64,000 bases of DNA, taken from Pararhizobium sp. IMCC21322 (GTDB lineage: Bacteria; Pseudomonadota; Alphaproteobacteria; Rhizobiales; GCA-2746425). Shown here piece by piece: positions 8,788-17,703 of this stretch; the first letter of the stretch is position 1; each line of letters opens with the position of its first letter. A program made the position numbers and the translations under genes. The notes beneath the pieces are model-generated. The model ran no database searches and had not been told where the DNA came from. It saw only the letters and a list, made by a program, of their open reading frames with translations. Location of the stretch: NCBI RefSeq assembly GCF_030758295.1, contig NZ_CP132335.1, positions 620,001 to 684,000 of the forward strand. Reading direction: 5' to 3'.

Positions 8788-10281
8788 ATGGCATATTTTC
8801 TGACAGCCGATGGTGGCACCGAAAGCCTGCGCACGCGCATCTACGACATCGAAGGTCATTGCGTTGCCTCGCATGCAGAACCTTACGATACGAATTTTTT
8901 GCCCGGTGCACGTGCTGAACAGCAGCCCGAAGACTGGTGGGACTGCCTGTGCAAGGCAACCCGCGCCAGCCTGGCCAAAGCCGGATTGAAACCGGATCAA
9001 ATCGAAGCCATGGCCTGTGCCACCACATGCTGCACCGTTGTCGCGCTGGATGGCGCTGGCAATCCGCTGCGTCCGGCTTTGATGTGGATGGATGTGCGCG
9101 CGTCCGATGAGGCCGCAGCGGTGCTGGAGACCGGCGATGAGCGCCTGAAATTCAATGGCAATGGCAGCGGACCGGTCTCTGCGGAGTGGATGATTCCAAA
9201 AGCCTTGTGGATCAAGCGCAACGAACCGGACATCTACGATAAGGCCGTGACCATCTGCGAATATCAGGATTTTCTGACGCTGCGGCTGACAGGTGAGCGC
9301 TGTGCGTCGCTGAACAATGTCGGCCTGCGCTGGCACTATGATAACCGGGATGGCGGCTGGGCGGAAACACTGGTCACCAAACTGGGGATGGCTGATCTTG
9401 TTGAAAAATGGCCGTCACGCGTGGCAGCGCCAGGTGAAGTGGTTGGCAATCTGACGGCACAAGCAGCTGAGGCCCTCGGCCTGACCACACAAACAAAACT
9501 GGTGCAAGGTGGTGCCGATGCGCTGATCGGCATGATCGGCCTTGGCGTCTACCAGCCCGGTCAATTGTGCATGATTACAGGGTCCTCTCATCTGCAATTT
9601 GGTGTCACAGAACAGTCGTTTAACGCCAATGGCATGTGGGGTGCCTACCCGGATATCGTTTATCCGGATCGTTACATCATTGAGGGCGGTCAGACTTCGA
9701 CCGGGTCGATTATCAATTGGCTGAAGCGCTTTGTCGGCGGCGAGATGGACTTTGAGGACATGAACCGCAAGGCGGCGCTACTGCCGCCCGGATCGGAAGG
9801 CCTTGTGGTGCAGGACCACTTCCAGGGCAATAGGACACCCCATACGGATGCCTTGTCACGCGGTGCTATCACTGGACTTACGCTTGCGCACGAACCACAT
9901 CACGTGTTCCGCGCCATTATCGAGGGCATCTCTTTTGGCACCCGCGCCATTCTGGATGCCTTCGCCAGGGGTGGCTATCAGGGCACCGAAATGGTTGTCG
10001 GCGGCGGCGCAACCGGCTCTGATTTGTGGATGCAGATCCATGCCGATGTGGCCGGTATCCCACTGCGCATTCCAGCCTCAACTGACGGCCCATCCCTCGG
10101 CTCGGCCATACTGGCCGCACATGGAGCTGGACATTTTGCCACCATCGATGAAGGCATCGAGACCATGGTCAAACCTGGACGGCTGATTGAACCGGACCCA
10201 AAAGCCACACTGGCCTATGACGAAATCTACCAAAAGTACCAAGCCCTTTATCCAGCGCTCAAAGGCGCTCTTGATGCCTAG
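8788..10281 (+). CDS. FGGY-family carbohydrate kinase
   Basis: This 497-residue sugar kinase starts at the ATG that follows a GGGAGGAAAACAG ribosome binding site; a frame five residues longer would include that site. FGGY landmarks are the N-terminal phosphate-binding loop ADGGTESLRTRIYD, the catalytic base Asp244 in the GGADALIG motif, and the C-terminal nucleotide-binding stretch VVGGGATGSDLWMQIHADV. It resembles ribulokinase/LsrK-type members, and the substrate cannot be assigned. It is the last gene of the rightward catabolic operon, 58 bases after the E2 gene. It presumably phosphorylates the imported sugar or the ketose made by the epimerase. Confidence 0.9.
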   Translation: MAYFLTADGGTESLRTRIYDIEGHCVASHAEPYDTNFLPGARAEQQPEDWWDCLCKATRASLAKAGLKPDQIEAMACATTCCTVVALDGAGNPLRPALMWMDVRASDEAAAVLETGDERLKFNGNGSGPVSAEWMIPKALWIKRNEPDIYDKAVTICEYQDFLTLRLTGERCASLNNVGLRWHYDNRDGGWAETLVTKLGMADLVEKWPSRVAAPGEVVGNLTAQAAEALGLTTQTKLVQGGADALIGMIGLGVYQPGQLCMITGSSHLQFGVTEQSFNANGMWGAYPDIVYPDRYIIEGGQTSTGSIINWLKRFVGGEMDFEDMNRKAALLPPGSEGLVVQDHFQGNRTPHTDALSRGAITGLTLAHEPHHVFRAIIEGISFGTRAILDAFARGGYQGTEMVVGGGATGSDLWMQIHADVAGIPLRIPASTDGPSLGSAILAAHGAGHFATIDEGIETMVKPGRLIEPDPKATLAYDEIYQKYQALYPALKGALDA

Positions 10282-10326
10282 GCCTATGCTGTTTGCTCGA
10301 AAACACACCCGGCGATAGAGGCCAGA

Positions 10327-10349
10327 TGAGAGTGGATTTTTAGCTCTCA
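10327..10349. terminator. Weak hairpin between convergent kinase and formate dehydrogenase genes
   Basis: TGAGAG (10327-10332) and CTCTCA (10344-10349) can pair across a T-rich loop in the 129-base gap between convergent genes. The stem is short, so termination is only possible, not shown. Nothing else is recognisable in this gap. Confidence 0.25.
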
Positions 10350-10410
10350 GCAATCAAGAAAGTTCAGTGCCACAATAGTCGGTACACCAAACCAGCTTTG
10401 GCGATGCAGC

Positions 10411-13197
10411 CTACTCTGCCGCTTCCAGCGCATCCCCGCGTTCGATCTTCGCAGCACAGAATTTGAATTCCGGGATTTTTCCGAAAGGGTCAAGCTTTGG
10501 ATTGGTCAACACATTGGCGGGGCTTTCATTGAAGCAGAAGGGCATGAAAATCATGCCATCGGCCACTTCACGATCAGCGCGCAACATGGCTGAGACCGTG
10601 CCACGCCGGGTTTCCACATTGACCCTGTCGCCAATGCTCAAACCCAGGCGCTCGATCTCGCGCGGGTTCATGGCCGCAATTCCTTCCGGTTCAATCGCGT
10701 CAAGCACGCTGGCGCGGCGCGTCATGGCGCCAGTGTGCCAGTGCTCCAGCAATCTGCCCGTTGTCAGCACCATGGGATACTCTGCATCAGGCACTTCGTC
10801 CGGGGCCAGCAGATCAGCGGGCACCAGTTTGCCACGTCCGTCCGGGGTTGGAAAACCGTCGACGAAAATCACCGCATTGCCGGGCTTATCTTCGCTGTCT
10901 GCCGGGTAGGTGACGCAATCTTCCCTGGTGAGGCGTGACCACGGAATGTTGGTCAAGGACGGCATCACGCTCATCATCTCGGTGTAAACCTCGCTGACAT
11001 CTACATAGCGCCAGTCAAGGCCCATGCGATCAGCAAGATCGACAATGATATTCCAGTCCTGGCGGGCCTCTCCCGGCGGGTCCAGCGCTGGTCGGCCAAG
11101 TTGCACCTGGCGATTTGTGTTGGTGAATGTACCGAGCTTTTCCGCATGGGCGGACGCGGGCAACACCACATCTGCATGCCATGCGGTTTCGGTCAGGAAG
11201 ATATCCTGCACCACAAGATGCGTCAGCTTTGCCAGCGCCGCCCGTGCGTGATTTTGATCCGGGTCAGACATGGCCGGGTTTTCACCCATTATATACATGC
11301 CGTGAATTTTATCGGCGTGCACCGCATCCATAATTTCAACGACGGTCAGCCCGCGTTTTTGATCAATCGTGCGGCCCCAGACATCTTCAAATTGCTCGCG
11401 GATGGGCGCGCTTTCAACGCTCTGATAATCCGGCAAAAACATGGGAATGAGCCCGGCATCAGACGCGCCCTGCACATTGTTCTGGCCACGCAGCGGGTGC
11501 AGCCCTGTGCCCTCGCGGCCAATCTGGCCTGTGATCAACGCCATGGCAATCAGGCACCGCGCATTGTCCGTGCCATGGGTGTGCTGTGAAATGCCCATGC
11601 CCCAGAAAATGAGAGACCGGTTGGACGTCGCATAAAGCCGCGCCACAGCACGCAGCGTATCGGCGGGTATGCCGCAAACCTCTGCCATCGCCTCCGGTGC
11701 AAAGTCCTTGACCTTGTCTTTCAGCGCATTGAAGCCGGACACATTGGCCTGAATATATTGCTGGTCGTAGAGTTGCTCTTCGATAATCACATGCAGAAAT
11801 GCGTTCAGCATGGCCACATCAGTGCCGGGCTTGAACTGCAGGGAATGCTCCGCAAAGCGCATCAAATCCTGCTGGCGCGGGTCTATGACCACAAGCTTTG
11901 CGCCGTTCTTCGCCGCCTGTTTGAAATAGGTGGCAGCCACCGGATGGTTGGTTGTGGGCCGTGCGCCAATCACAATAATGCAGTCTGCAACCATCGCGTC
12001 TGTAAAAGGCGCAGACACGGCTCCGGAGGAAACACCCTCCATCAGCGCTGCGACAGACGAGGCATGGCAAAGCCGTGTGCAATGATCGACATTGTTCGTT
12101 CCAAACCCCAGGCGAACCAGTTTCTGAAACAGATAGGCCTCTTCATTGGAGCCCTTGGCTGAGCCAAAACCCGACAGCGCATCGCCGCCATGGGCTTGTT
12201 CAATCGCCATCAGGCCTTCGGCGGATTTGGCCATGGCTTCTTCCCATGTGGCTTCTCTGAAAATGTCTGAAACCTTCATGAAACGCATGTCGATGTCGCC
12301 GCGTTTTGGCGCGTCATCGCGGCGGATCAGCGGCTTGGTCAGGCGCTCATCGCTCATTACATAATCAAATCCAAAGCGGCCTTTGACGCAAAGCCGGTTT
12401 TCATTGGCCGGCCCGTTACGCCCATCCACCTGAACGATCTTGTTGTCTTTGACATTGACGATGGTCTGACAGCCAACACCGCAGAACGGGCACACACTAT
12501 CGACTGATTTGTCAAAGTCACTGATCACCCGTTTTTTGCCAGCTGTATCCATCAGTGATTTTTCAAACAGGGCACCGGTCGGGCAGGCCTGCACGCATTC
12601 GCCGCAGGTCACACATGTCGACAGGCCCATCGGGTCATGAATATCGAAGACCGGAACAGTACGCGCTCCGCGTCCGGCCATGCCGATCACATCATTTACC
12701 TGCACTTCGCGGCAGGCGCGTACGCACAAGCCGCAGGCAATACAGGCATCCAGATTCACAGCAATGGCGGGGTTGCTGATGTCATTGGTATCAGCGCCGT
12801 CTTCAAATTTGCCGGGCAACCGATCAGAACCAGAAATGCCAAACGTGTCCGCCCAATTCCAAAAAGCGCTTTGATTATCCGCTGTTTCATCGCGCTCAGG
12901 CATATCAGCGGCCAGCAGTTCAAACACCATGGCTCTGCTTTTTTCTGCGCGCTCTGTGGCAGTATTCACAACCATGCCGTCGGTCGGTTTGCGAATGCAG
13001 GAGGCAGCCAGTGTGCGCTCGCCATCAACATCCACCATACAGGCGCGGCAATTGCCATCAGCACGGTAACCGGGTTTGTCCAGATGGCACAGATGCGGAA
13101 TATCCACGCCTTCGCGCTTCGCAACCTGCCAGATTGTCTCGCCTTCATTGGCGCTGACAGTTTTGCCATTGAGGCTGAAATTGATTTTATCAGACAT
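10411..13197 (-). CDS. fdsA: NAD-dependent formate dehydrogenase alpha (catalytic) subunit
   Basis: This 928-residue molybdo- or tungsto-enzyme subunit oxidises formate to CO2. An N-terminal NuoG-like 2Fe-2S domain (Cys near 37, 50, 53 and 67) is followed by two 4Fe-4S ferredoxin motifs (CIACGLCVRAC and CVTCGECVQAC). Next comes the catalytic 4Fe-4S site (CPFCGVGC) with the bis-MGD domain. The active-site pair Cys377-His378 lies in TRLCHASS, so the metal ligand is Cys, not selenocysteine. The C-terminal dinucleotide-binding domain is complete. ATG 13197 overlaps the beta-subunit stop (TGATG); GTG 13200 is an alternative. No fdhD-like or delta-subunit gene follows, as the next gene is convergent. 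Confidence 0.95.
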   Translation of the reverse strand: MSDKINFSLNGKTVSANEGETIWQVAKREGVDIPHLCHLDKPGYRADGNCRACMVDVDGERTLAASCIRKPTDGMVVNTATERAEKSRAMVFELLAADMPERDETADNQSAFWNWADTFGISGSDRLPGKFEDGADTNDISNPAIAVNLDACIACGLCVRACREVQVNDVIGMAGRGARTVPVFDIHDPMGLSTCVTCGECVQACPTGALFEKSLMDTAGKKRVISDFDKSVDSVCPFCGVGCQTIVNVKDNKIVQVDGRNGPANENRLCVKGRFGFDYVMSDERLTKPLIRRDDAPKRGDIDMRFMKVSDIFREATWEEAMAKSAEGLMAIEQAHGGDALSGFGSAKGSNEEAYLFQKLVRLGFGTNNVDHCTRLCHASSVAALMEGVSSGAVSAPFTDAMVADCIIVIGARPTTNHPVAATYFKQAAKNGAKLVVIDPRQQDLMRFAEHSLQFKPGTDVAMLNAFLHVIIEEQLYDQQYIQANVSGFNALKDKVKDFAPEAMAEVCGIPADTLRAVARLYATSNRSLIFWGMGISQHTHGTDNARCLIAMALITGQIGREGTGLHPLRGQNNVQGASDAGLIPMFLPDYQSVESAPIREQFEDVWGRTIDQKRGLTVVEIMDAVHADKIHGMYIMGENPAMSDPDQNHARAALAKLTHLVVQDIFLTETAWHADVVLPASAHAEKLGTFTNTNRQVQLGRPALDPPGEARQDWNIIVDLADRMGLDWRYVDVSEVYTEMMSVMPSLTNIPWSRLTREDCVTYPADSEDKPGNAVIFVDGFPTPDGRGKLVPADLLAPDEVPDAEYPMVLTTGRLLEHWHTGAMTRRASVLDAIEPEGIAAMNPREIERLGLSIGDRVNVETRRGTVSAMLRADREVADGMIFMPFCFNESPANVLTNPKLDPFGKIPEFKFCAAKIERGDALEAAE

Positions 13198-14885
13198 CAC
13201 AATTCATCCCTGAAATATGTCAACAGATGATTGACCGGATTGGGTGCCGCCTGACCCAGACCACAGATCGATGCATCACGCATGACAGTCTCCAGATCCC
13301 GAATTGTCTCTTCATCCAGTTTGCCTTTGGCGCGCAGAAGTTTTGCCAGCTTTTCTGTGCCGCCCCGGCAGGGCGTGCATTGCCCGCAGCTTTCATGAGC
13401 GAAGAAATCAATCAGATTAATCACGGCGTCTTTGACGCTGTCATTTTCAGACAGGATTACCACGGCATGTGATCCCACAAACGCACCGTGCTGGAACAGA
13501 TCATCGCCAAAATCCAGCGGGATCGCATCCATTGAGGCGGGCAGAATACCGCCAGATGCGCCACCTGGCAGATAGGCTTTGAAACTGTGCCCCTCTGCCA
13601 TGCCGCCACAATGCTCTTCAATCAGTTCACGCACGGTGATGCCAGCCGGGGCAAGCTTGACACCCGGCTTGGCCACACGGCCGGAAACAGACCAGGAGCG
13701 CAGTCCGGGATGACCCGGTTTGCCCTGGTCGGCAAACCATTGCGGCCCGTTTTCAACGATGTCGCGAATCCACCACAGCGTTTCCACATTGTGGTTCAGC
13801 GTTGGTCTGCCGAACAGACCCACTTCGGCAATGTAAGGCGGGCGGTGGCGTGGCAGCCCGCGCTTGCCTTCAATGGATTCGATCATCGCGCTTTCTTCGC
13901 CGCAAATATAAGCGCCAGCGCCGCGCCGCAATTCTATGAATCCGGGTTCAATAATGCCGGCGTCTTCCAGCGCAGATATCTCGGTGCGCAGGATTTCCAG
14001 CACGGCGGGGTATTCATCGCGCATGTAAAGATAGATGCGTTCAGCGGCGACACAGTGGGCTGCAATTAACGCGCCTTCAAACATGCGGTGCGGATCACTT
14101 TCCAGATAATGCCGGTCTTTAAAGGTTCCCGGTTCCCCTTCATCGCCATTAATGGTCATAAGCCGTGGCGCCGGATAGGCTTTGACAAATCCCCACTTTT
14201 TACCAACGGGAAAACCGGCGCCACCAAGCCCGCGCAAGTTTGCCTCGCCCAGGGTTGAAATCAGCGCGTCGGTTTCAAGTTCTCCGTTTTTCAAACGCTC
14301 CAGAACCCGGTATCCACCCAGGTCGCGATAGGCTTTCAGATCCACATGATTTGGCACCAAGACATCTGTGTCGCCATTGTCAGCCATGGTCAGCAGTTGC
14401 GCCGAGTCCGCATGGTCCACTTCCCGGTTGCCGATGCGCGCCGCAGGAGCAGCAGCGCAACGACCCATGCAGGGCGCGCGCGCTATTCGGATTTGAGTTT
14501 TGTCCGCAGTGTCTTCCAATTGGGCTATCAGCGTCTCCGCGCCAGCCATCATGCAAGACAGGGATTCACACACGCGGATGGTCAGCGGCGCAGGCGCGTT
14601 CTCGCCCTCACGCACAATATCAAAATGATCGTAGAACGAGGCCACCTCATATATTTCGGCCTGGCTCAGTTTCAACTCCTCGGCCAGCGCTCGCAAATGC
14701 GCGGCTGACAAGCAGCCATGGCGATCCTGTATAAGGTGCAGAAATTCGATCAGAAGGTCGCGCCTGCGTGGCGCATCGCGCAATAAATCCTGCACGTCAG
14801 AAAGCGCTGCCTCATCCAGTTGACGGCCCTTTGGCTTTGCGTTGTTTCGCCGCCCGGCCTGTTTGGTATCAACTTTGTTCAGCAC
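13197..14885 (-). CDS. fdsB: NAD-dependent formate dehydrogenase beta subunit (fused NuoE-NuoF type)
   Basis: This 562-residue diaphorase subunit carries electrons from the alpha subunit to NAD+. Residues about 25-160 match NuoE, with 2Fe-2S ligands Cys106, Cys111, Cys139 and Cys143. The rest matches NuoF, with the FMN/NADH-binding stretch LRGLGGAGFPVGKKWGF, INGDEGEPGTFKDRH, GAYICGEESAMIESIEGKRG and the 4Fe-4S site ESCGQCTPCRGG plus a Cys in DASICGLG. In many FdsGBA enzymes these halves are separate proteins. The fused form is known from Methylobacterium FDH1. The start is GTG with GGGAG seven bases upstream. It is the first gene of the two-gene operon. Confidence 0.95.
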   Translation of the reverse strand: MLNKVDTKQAGRRNNAKPKGRQLDEAALSDVQDLLRDAPRRRDLLIEFLHLIQDRHGCLSAAHLRALAEELKLSQAEIYEVASFYDHFDIVREGENAPAPLTIRVCESLSCMMAGAETLIAQLEDTADKTQIRIARAPCMGRCAAAPAARIGNREVDHADSAQLLTMADNGDTDVLVPNHVDLKAYRDLGGYRVLERLKNGELETDALISTLGEANLRGLGGAGFPVGKKWGFVKAYPAPRLMTINGDEGEPGTFKDRHYLESDPHRMFEGALIAAHCVAAERIYLYMRDEYPAVLEILRTEISALEDAGIIEPGFIELRRGAGAYICGEESAMIESIEGKRGLPRHRPPYIAEVGLFGRPTLNHNVETLWWIRDIVENGPQWFADQGKPGHPGLRSWSVSGRVAKPGVKLAPAGITVRELIEEHCGGMAEGHSFKAYLPGGASGGILPASMDAIPLDFGDDLFQHGAFVGSHAVVILSENDSVKDAVINLIDFFAHESCGQCTPCRGGTEKLAKLLRAKGKLDEETIRDLETVMRDASICGLGQAAPNPVNHLLTYFRDEL

Positions 14886-15047
14886 GTCGAACTCCCGGTC
14901 AAATCAGCCTGTTCCATCGGTACACCACTATTATACCAACAGGAATAATTTGTCTGAAACATCTTGATGGATCACATACTGCAAGCACATATCGGGTCTG
15001 AGCAATAGCCCAAAACAGCGCTTCAGAAATGGCGGTGCTTCTGCACC

Positions 15048-15587
15048 CTATATCAACTCTTGGATAGCGTCGAAAAGACCTGGATCAATCGGATTCTCCG
15101 TGTCGACCTGTAGCACCGGACCCAGGGACATGGGGCGTGCACGCCCGGCCAATTCGAACAACTCGTCAGCGTAGGTAGATGGCAGGTGCCCGGCATGGCG
15201 TGTCTGCGCGCGGGCGCGATAGCGCGCCGCTGCAGTTTCGGGCGAGACCGCACACCAAACCTCGATGACCCGCTCAATCCCGGCGCGCGCCACATGCTCG
15301 CGCAGGACGTCTTTGGGCTCGAACCCGTGCCAGGCATCGATAATGGGAACAAGCGATGCGGGAAATGCTGCAACGGTGTTGAAAATCGCGTGATAGCTGG
15401 CCCTGCCGAGCATGCGATTATGGGCGCGATCACCTGTGCCAACATGCACGAAGAGGCCTTCCTTGATCGTATCAAGCGTGAGTGGAACAGCCGCAACGCC
15501 CCGGTCTGTCAGTGCCTCAACCAGCGCTGCCGTCACGGTCGATTTTCCACTGGCTGGAACACCGTTCACGATGATCGCTTGCTTCAC
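15048..15587 (-). CDS. Small P-loop kinase of unknown substrate
   Basis: This protein of about 179 residues starts with a clear Walker A motif (IIVNGVPASGKST), is of AAA_33/gluconokinase-like size, and has an Arg-rich lid-like stretch (AARYRARAQTRHAG). The GTG start is chosen because the ROK kinase gene stops five bases upstream and a purine-rich AGCGGAG lies between. Longer frames would run back into the ROK gene. It is the third gene of an aldolase-ROK kinase-P-loop kinase operon, so a role in phosphorylating a sugar or sugar acid is likely. The exact substrate is unknown and a nucleotide or antibiotic kinase is not excluded. Confidence 0.75.
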   Translation of the reverse strand: MKQAIIVNGVPASGKSTVTAALVEALTDRGVAAVPLTLDTIKEGLFVHVGTGDRAHNRMLGRASYHAIFNTVAAFPASLVPIIDAWHGFEPKDVLREHVARAGIERVIEVWCAVSPETAAARYRARAQTRHAGHLPSTYADELFELAGRARPMSLGPVLQVDTENPIDPGLFDAIQELI

Positions 15588-15591
15588 CGGT

Positions 15592-16500
15592 CTACTCCGC
15601 TTTTGTGGGAGCATGCGCTGCAAGGGCACAGAGCCCCGCGCCAATAACACCCGCATCGTCACCCAGAAGGGCCGCTTCGATCGGTAAGTTGAACCATTTG
15701 TCCTGTTTGGGCAAACGCTCAAGCGCGCGCGTCATGTCAACACCCAGCCCGCCTCCGATGATCACCAGCCGGGGGTCGGCAACCGAAACCAGCGTTTCAA
15801 TGGCGCGCAAAAACGGGCGCGCCCATTCGTTCAAAAGGTTGGTTGCAGCATGGTCGCCTGCCGACGCGCGCGTATGCAAATCTTCAGCGCGACTTGTATC
15901 GGGAAGCCCTGCCTTGGCGATCAGCTGTCCCAGGGCCGTGCCCGAGCTTAGGGTTTCCACACAGCCAATCCGGCCGCAATTGCACAGCGGTCCGTCAGCA
16001 GACACGACGATATGGCCGAATTGCCCTGCTATGCCACCGCCATACCATGGCGCGCCGTTTTCCAGTGCTGCACCACCAATACCGGTGCCGACGGTCAACA
16101 TCATGATCAATCCGGTTGCGCCATCCGGCCGGGCATAGCCTTCTGCAAGAAGGGCCATCGTGGCATCGTTTTCGATTCGGGCAGGTAGCCCCGTTTCGCG
16201 GGTAATCATTGCGGGCAGATCCATGCCTGCAATATCAAGATATCCAGCGGACTTAATGGTTTGGGCGGTCCCGTCGATCCGGCCCGGAATGCCGATGCCG
16301 ACCGCCCTGGAACTGTCATCACGCGCTGCGTTGATCAGTCTGATGATTTGTGCAGAAAATCCGTCCCGGTCCTGTCGAACCGGTTCCGAAACCCGATTCT
16401 GCAGGGTGCCGCCCAAGGCACCTCCTTGGGCAATGCGCGCGACGCGAATGCGGGTTCCGCCCACATCCACGCCGATGGCGGTGTCAGCCACGCGCAGCAT
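15592..16500 (-). CDS. ROK-family sugar kinase
   Basis: This cytoplasmic sugar kinase has 302 residues. The ATP-phosphate loop is IGVDVGGTRIRVARI, the catalytic Asp lies in RIENDATMALLAEG, and the second phosphate motif is VGTGIGGAAL. The zinc-binding ROK signature is complete, with GHI followed by CNCGRIGCVE. The protein has no N-terminal helix-turn-helix, so it is an enzyme rather than a ROK repressor. ATG 16500 lies inside the aldolase gene (17-base overlap). A longer frame to 16617 would fully overlap aldolase coding sequence and lacks family similarity. It probably phosphorylates a hexose or amino sugar that feeds the aldolase. Confidence 0.9.
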   Translation of the reverse strand: MLRVADTAIGVDVGGTRIRVARIAQGGALGGTLQNRVSEPVRQDRDGFSAQIIRLINAARDDSSRAVGIGIPGRIDGTAQTIKSAGYLDIAGMDLPAMITRETGLPARIENDATMALLAEGYARPDGATGLIMMLTVGTGIGGAALENGAPWYGGGIAGQFGHIVVSADGPLCNCGRIGCVETLSSGTALGQLIAKAGLPDTSRAEDLHTRASAGDHAATNLLNEWARPFLRAIETLVSVADPRLVIIGGGLGVDMTRALERLPKQDKWFNLPIEAALLGDDAGVIGAGLCALAAHAPTKAE

Positions 16501-17389
16501 GATCGTCCAAAATGGCCTGAATTTCGCGCAGGCGCTTACTGGCAATATTTTCCAAACGGTCCTCGCAGGTAGCCGCATCCAGAGAAATGCAGTCTTTCCA
16601 TAAAGCACGTCCGGCAATCACACCAGATGCGCCATTTTCCATTGCAGTTGCCACCTGACCGATAAAGGTCTCGTGATCAACACCGGCAGACAACACCGCC
16701 CAGGGAACACCATTACAATGATCAGTGATCTGCTTGCAGGCCTCGGCATTGCCAGGGAATGGCAATTTAAGGACTTTGGAACCAAGTTCCAGCGAGATCC
16801 GGGCACTTTCCACGATCAGGCCGGGGAATGCCGCGGCGTAATCGGCTTCAGATTCGCCATCCAGGCTATAGGTCAGAATTTCGACCACCAGAAGCAGGTC
16901 TTCTTGCGCGAAATCTGCAATGCAATCCCGGATGATCTGAATGTTGACGTCGTTCGCTTCCGGGCGGTCAGGGCGCAAATAGACCATCAGTTTTGCGCCG
17001 GTGCCGCCCAGTTCCCGCACGCGGCGGGCTGTCGTGCCGGGCACCAGCTTGGAAATACGATAGCCATTGGCATCGGTGTCCCAGCCCGACGCATCCAGCC
17101 CGACCAGCAACCCTGTATCGCGTGACAAAACTTTATCATCAACAACATCGGGTACTGCACAGACTGCATCCAGCAACACGCATGACGCCTTATTGGCAAG
17201 GTGGCTTACGATGCCGGCCTTCACCACGCCAAGGGTCGCTTCGTCGATGGCGGCCTGAGCCTCGGGTGTGTCTGCAAGCACTTTGCGCATGCCGCCACGT
17301 TGGTCGCAGGCGACGACCATCATCAAGCCATTAGCGCCACAAATCTGCTGGTAGCCGCGCCACTCTGACGTTGTCATATTTAATTTCAT
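16484..17389 (-). CDS. Class I sugar-phosphate aldolase, LacD/YihT family
   Basis: This 301-residue TIM-barrel aldolase aligns well by eye with tagatose-1,6-bisphosphate aldolase LacD and sulfofructose-phosphate aldolase YihT. Matching stretches are VVACDQRGGMRKVLAD, KLMVYLRPD, PWAVLSAGVDHETF and GASGVIAGRALWKD. Lys208 in VLKLPFPG occupies the Schiff-base position of YihT. It would split a ketose phosphate into dihydroxyacetone phosphate and an aldehyde. It is the first gene of the operon with the ROK and P-loop kinases, and GAGG precedes the ATG by about 10 bases. The neighbouring regulator and CUT2 importer suggest a hexose-type substrate. There are no sulfosugar genes nearby, so a YihT-specific function is not claimed. 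Confidence 0.88.
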   Translation of the reverse strand: MKLNMTTSEWRGYQQICGANGLMMVVACDQRGGMRKVLADTPEAQAAIDEATLGVVKAGIVSHLANKASCVLLDAVCAVPDVVDDKVLSRDTGLLVGLDASGWDTDANGYRISKLVPGTTARRVRELGGTGAKLMVYLRPDRPEANDVNIQIIRDCIADFAQEDLLLVVEILTYSLDGESEADYAAAFPGLIVESARISLELGSKVLKLPFPGNAEACKQITDHCNGVPWAVLSAGVDHETFIGQVATAMENGASGVIAGRALWKDCISLDAATCEDRLENIASKRLREIQAILDDHAARG

Positions 17390-17691
17390 GCGGAGTGATC
17401 CTCAAATCAGAATGTTGTTGTGCGCGCTGCCGGAGCAACGTGTCGAATTAAAACCATAGGATGCAATGAGGGGGTAAAACTGGTTCGCGATACTGCCCCT
17501 GACCATACGATCACCTTTGAAGGCCGGGATCACATTGGCATGCAGGGGCGATGTCACGCGTCCACCAGCTGAGACCTCCCTTGGCTGCACCAACCGCAGA
17601 TATCATGTGGCTCTCTTATTGAGATTCTCGTTTGACCTGCAGCTTATTGTGAATTAGCGGCAGTCGAAAATCATATCAACAACTTTTTTCA
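17390..17691. other. Intergenic region upstream of the aldolase operon
   Basis: About 300 bases lie between the SorC gene stop and the aldolase start. Apart from the palindrome at its right edge and a plausible ribosome binding site at its left edge, no gene or RNA is recognised. It must hold the aldolase operon promoter unless that operon is read through from the SorC gene. Confidence 0.5.
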
Positions 17692-17703
17692 GAAATATAT
17701 TTC
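17692..17703. promoter_or_regulatory. Candidate SorC operator, palindrome copy 1
   Basis: A perfect 12-base palindrome GAAATATATTTC overlaps the stop codon of the SorC gene and lies upstream of the aldolase operon. The identical sequence occurs at 18660-18671, on the other side of the same regulator gene. The paired placement suggests a binding site for this regulator. Confidence 0.5.

Noticed and set aside
816-10281. Complete AI-2 (lsr) quorum-signal uptake and degradation system
   Set aside because: The LsrB-like protein lacks the AI-2 contact residues, there is no LsrF/LsrG pair in this operon, and an E1/E2 complex takes their place. The resemblance is one of families only.
14929-14960. 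Similarity of this stretch to about 57430-57472 (shared ATTATACCA and AATTTGTCTGA)
   Set aside because: The shared words are short and differently spaced, so a dispersed repeat cannot be claimed from two weak matches.
16500-16617. Longer N-terminus for the ROK kinase
   Set aside because: The extra 39 codons lie inside the aldolase gene in another frame and precede the conserved start of ROK kinases.
17402-17593. A 63-codon minus-strand reading frame upstream of the aldolase gene
   Set aside because: It has a TTG start, no placed ribosome binding site and no recognisable family. It more likely lies in the leader of the aldolase operon.
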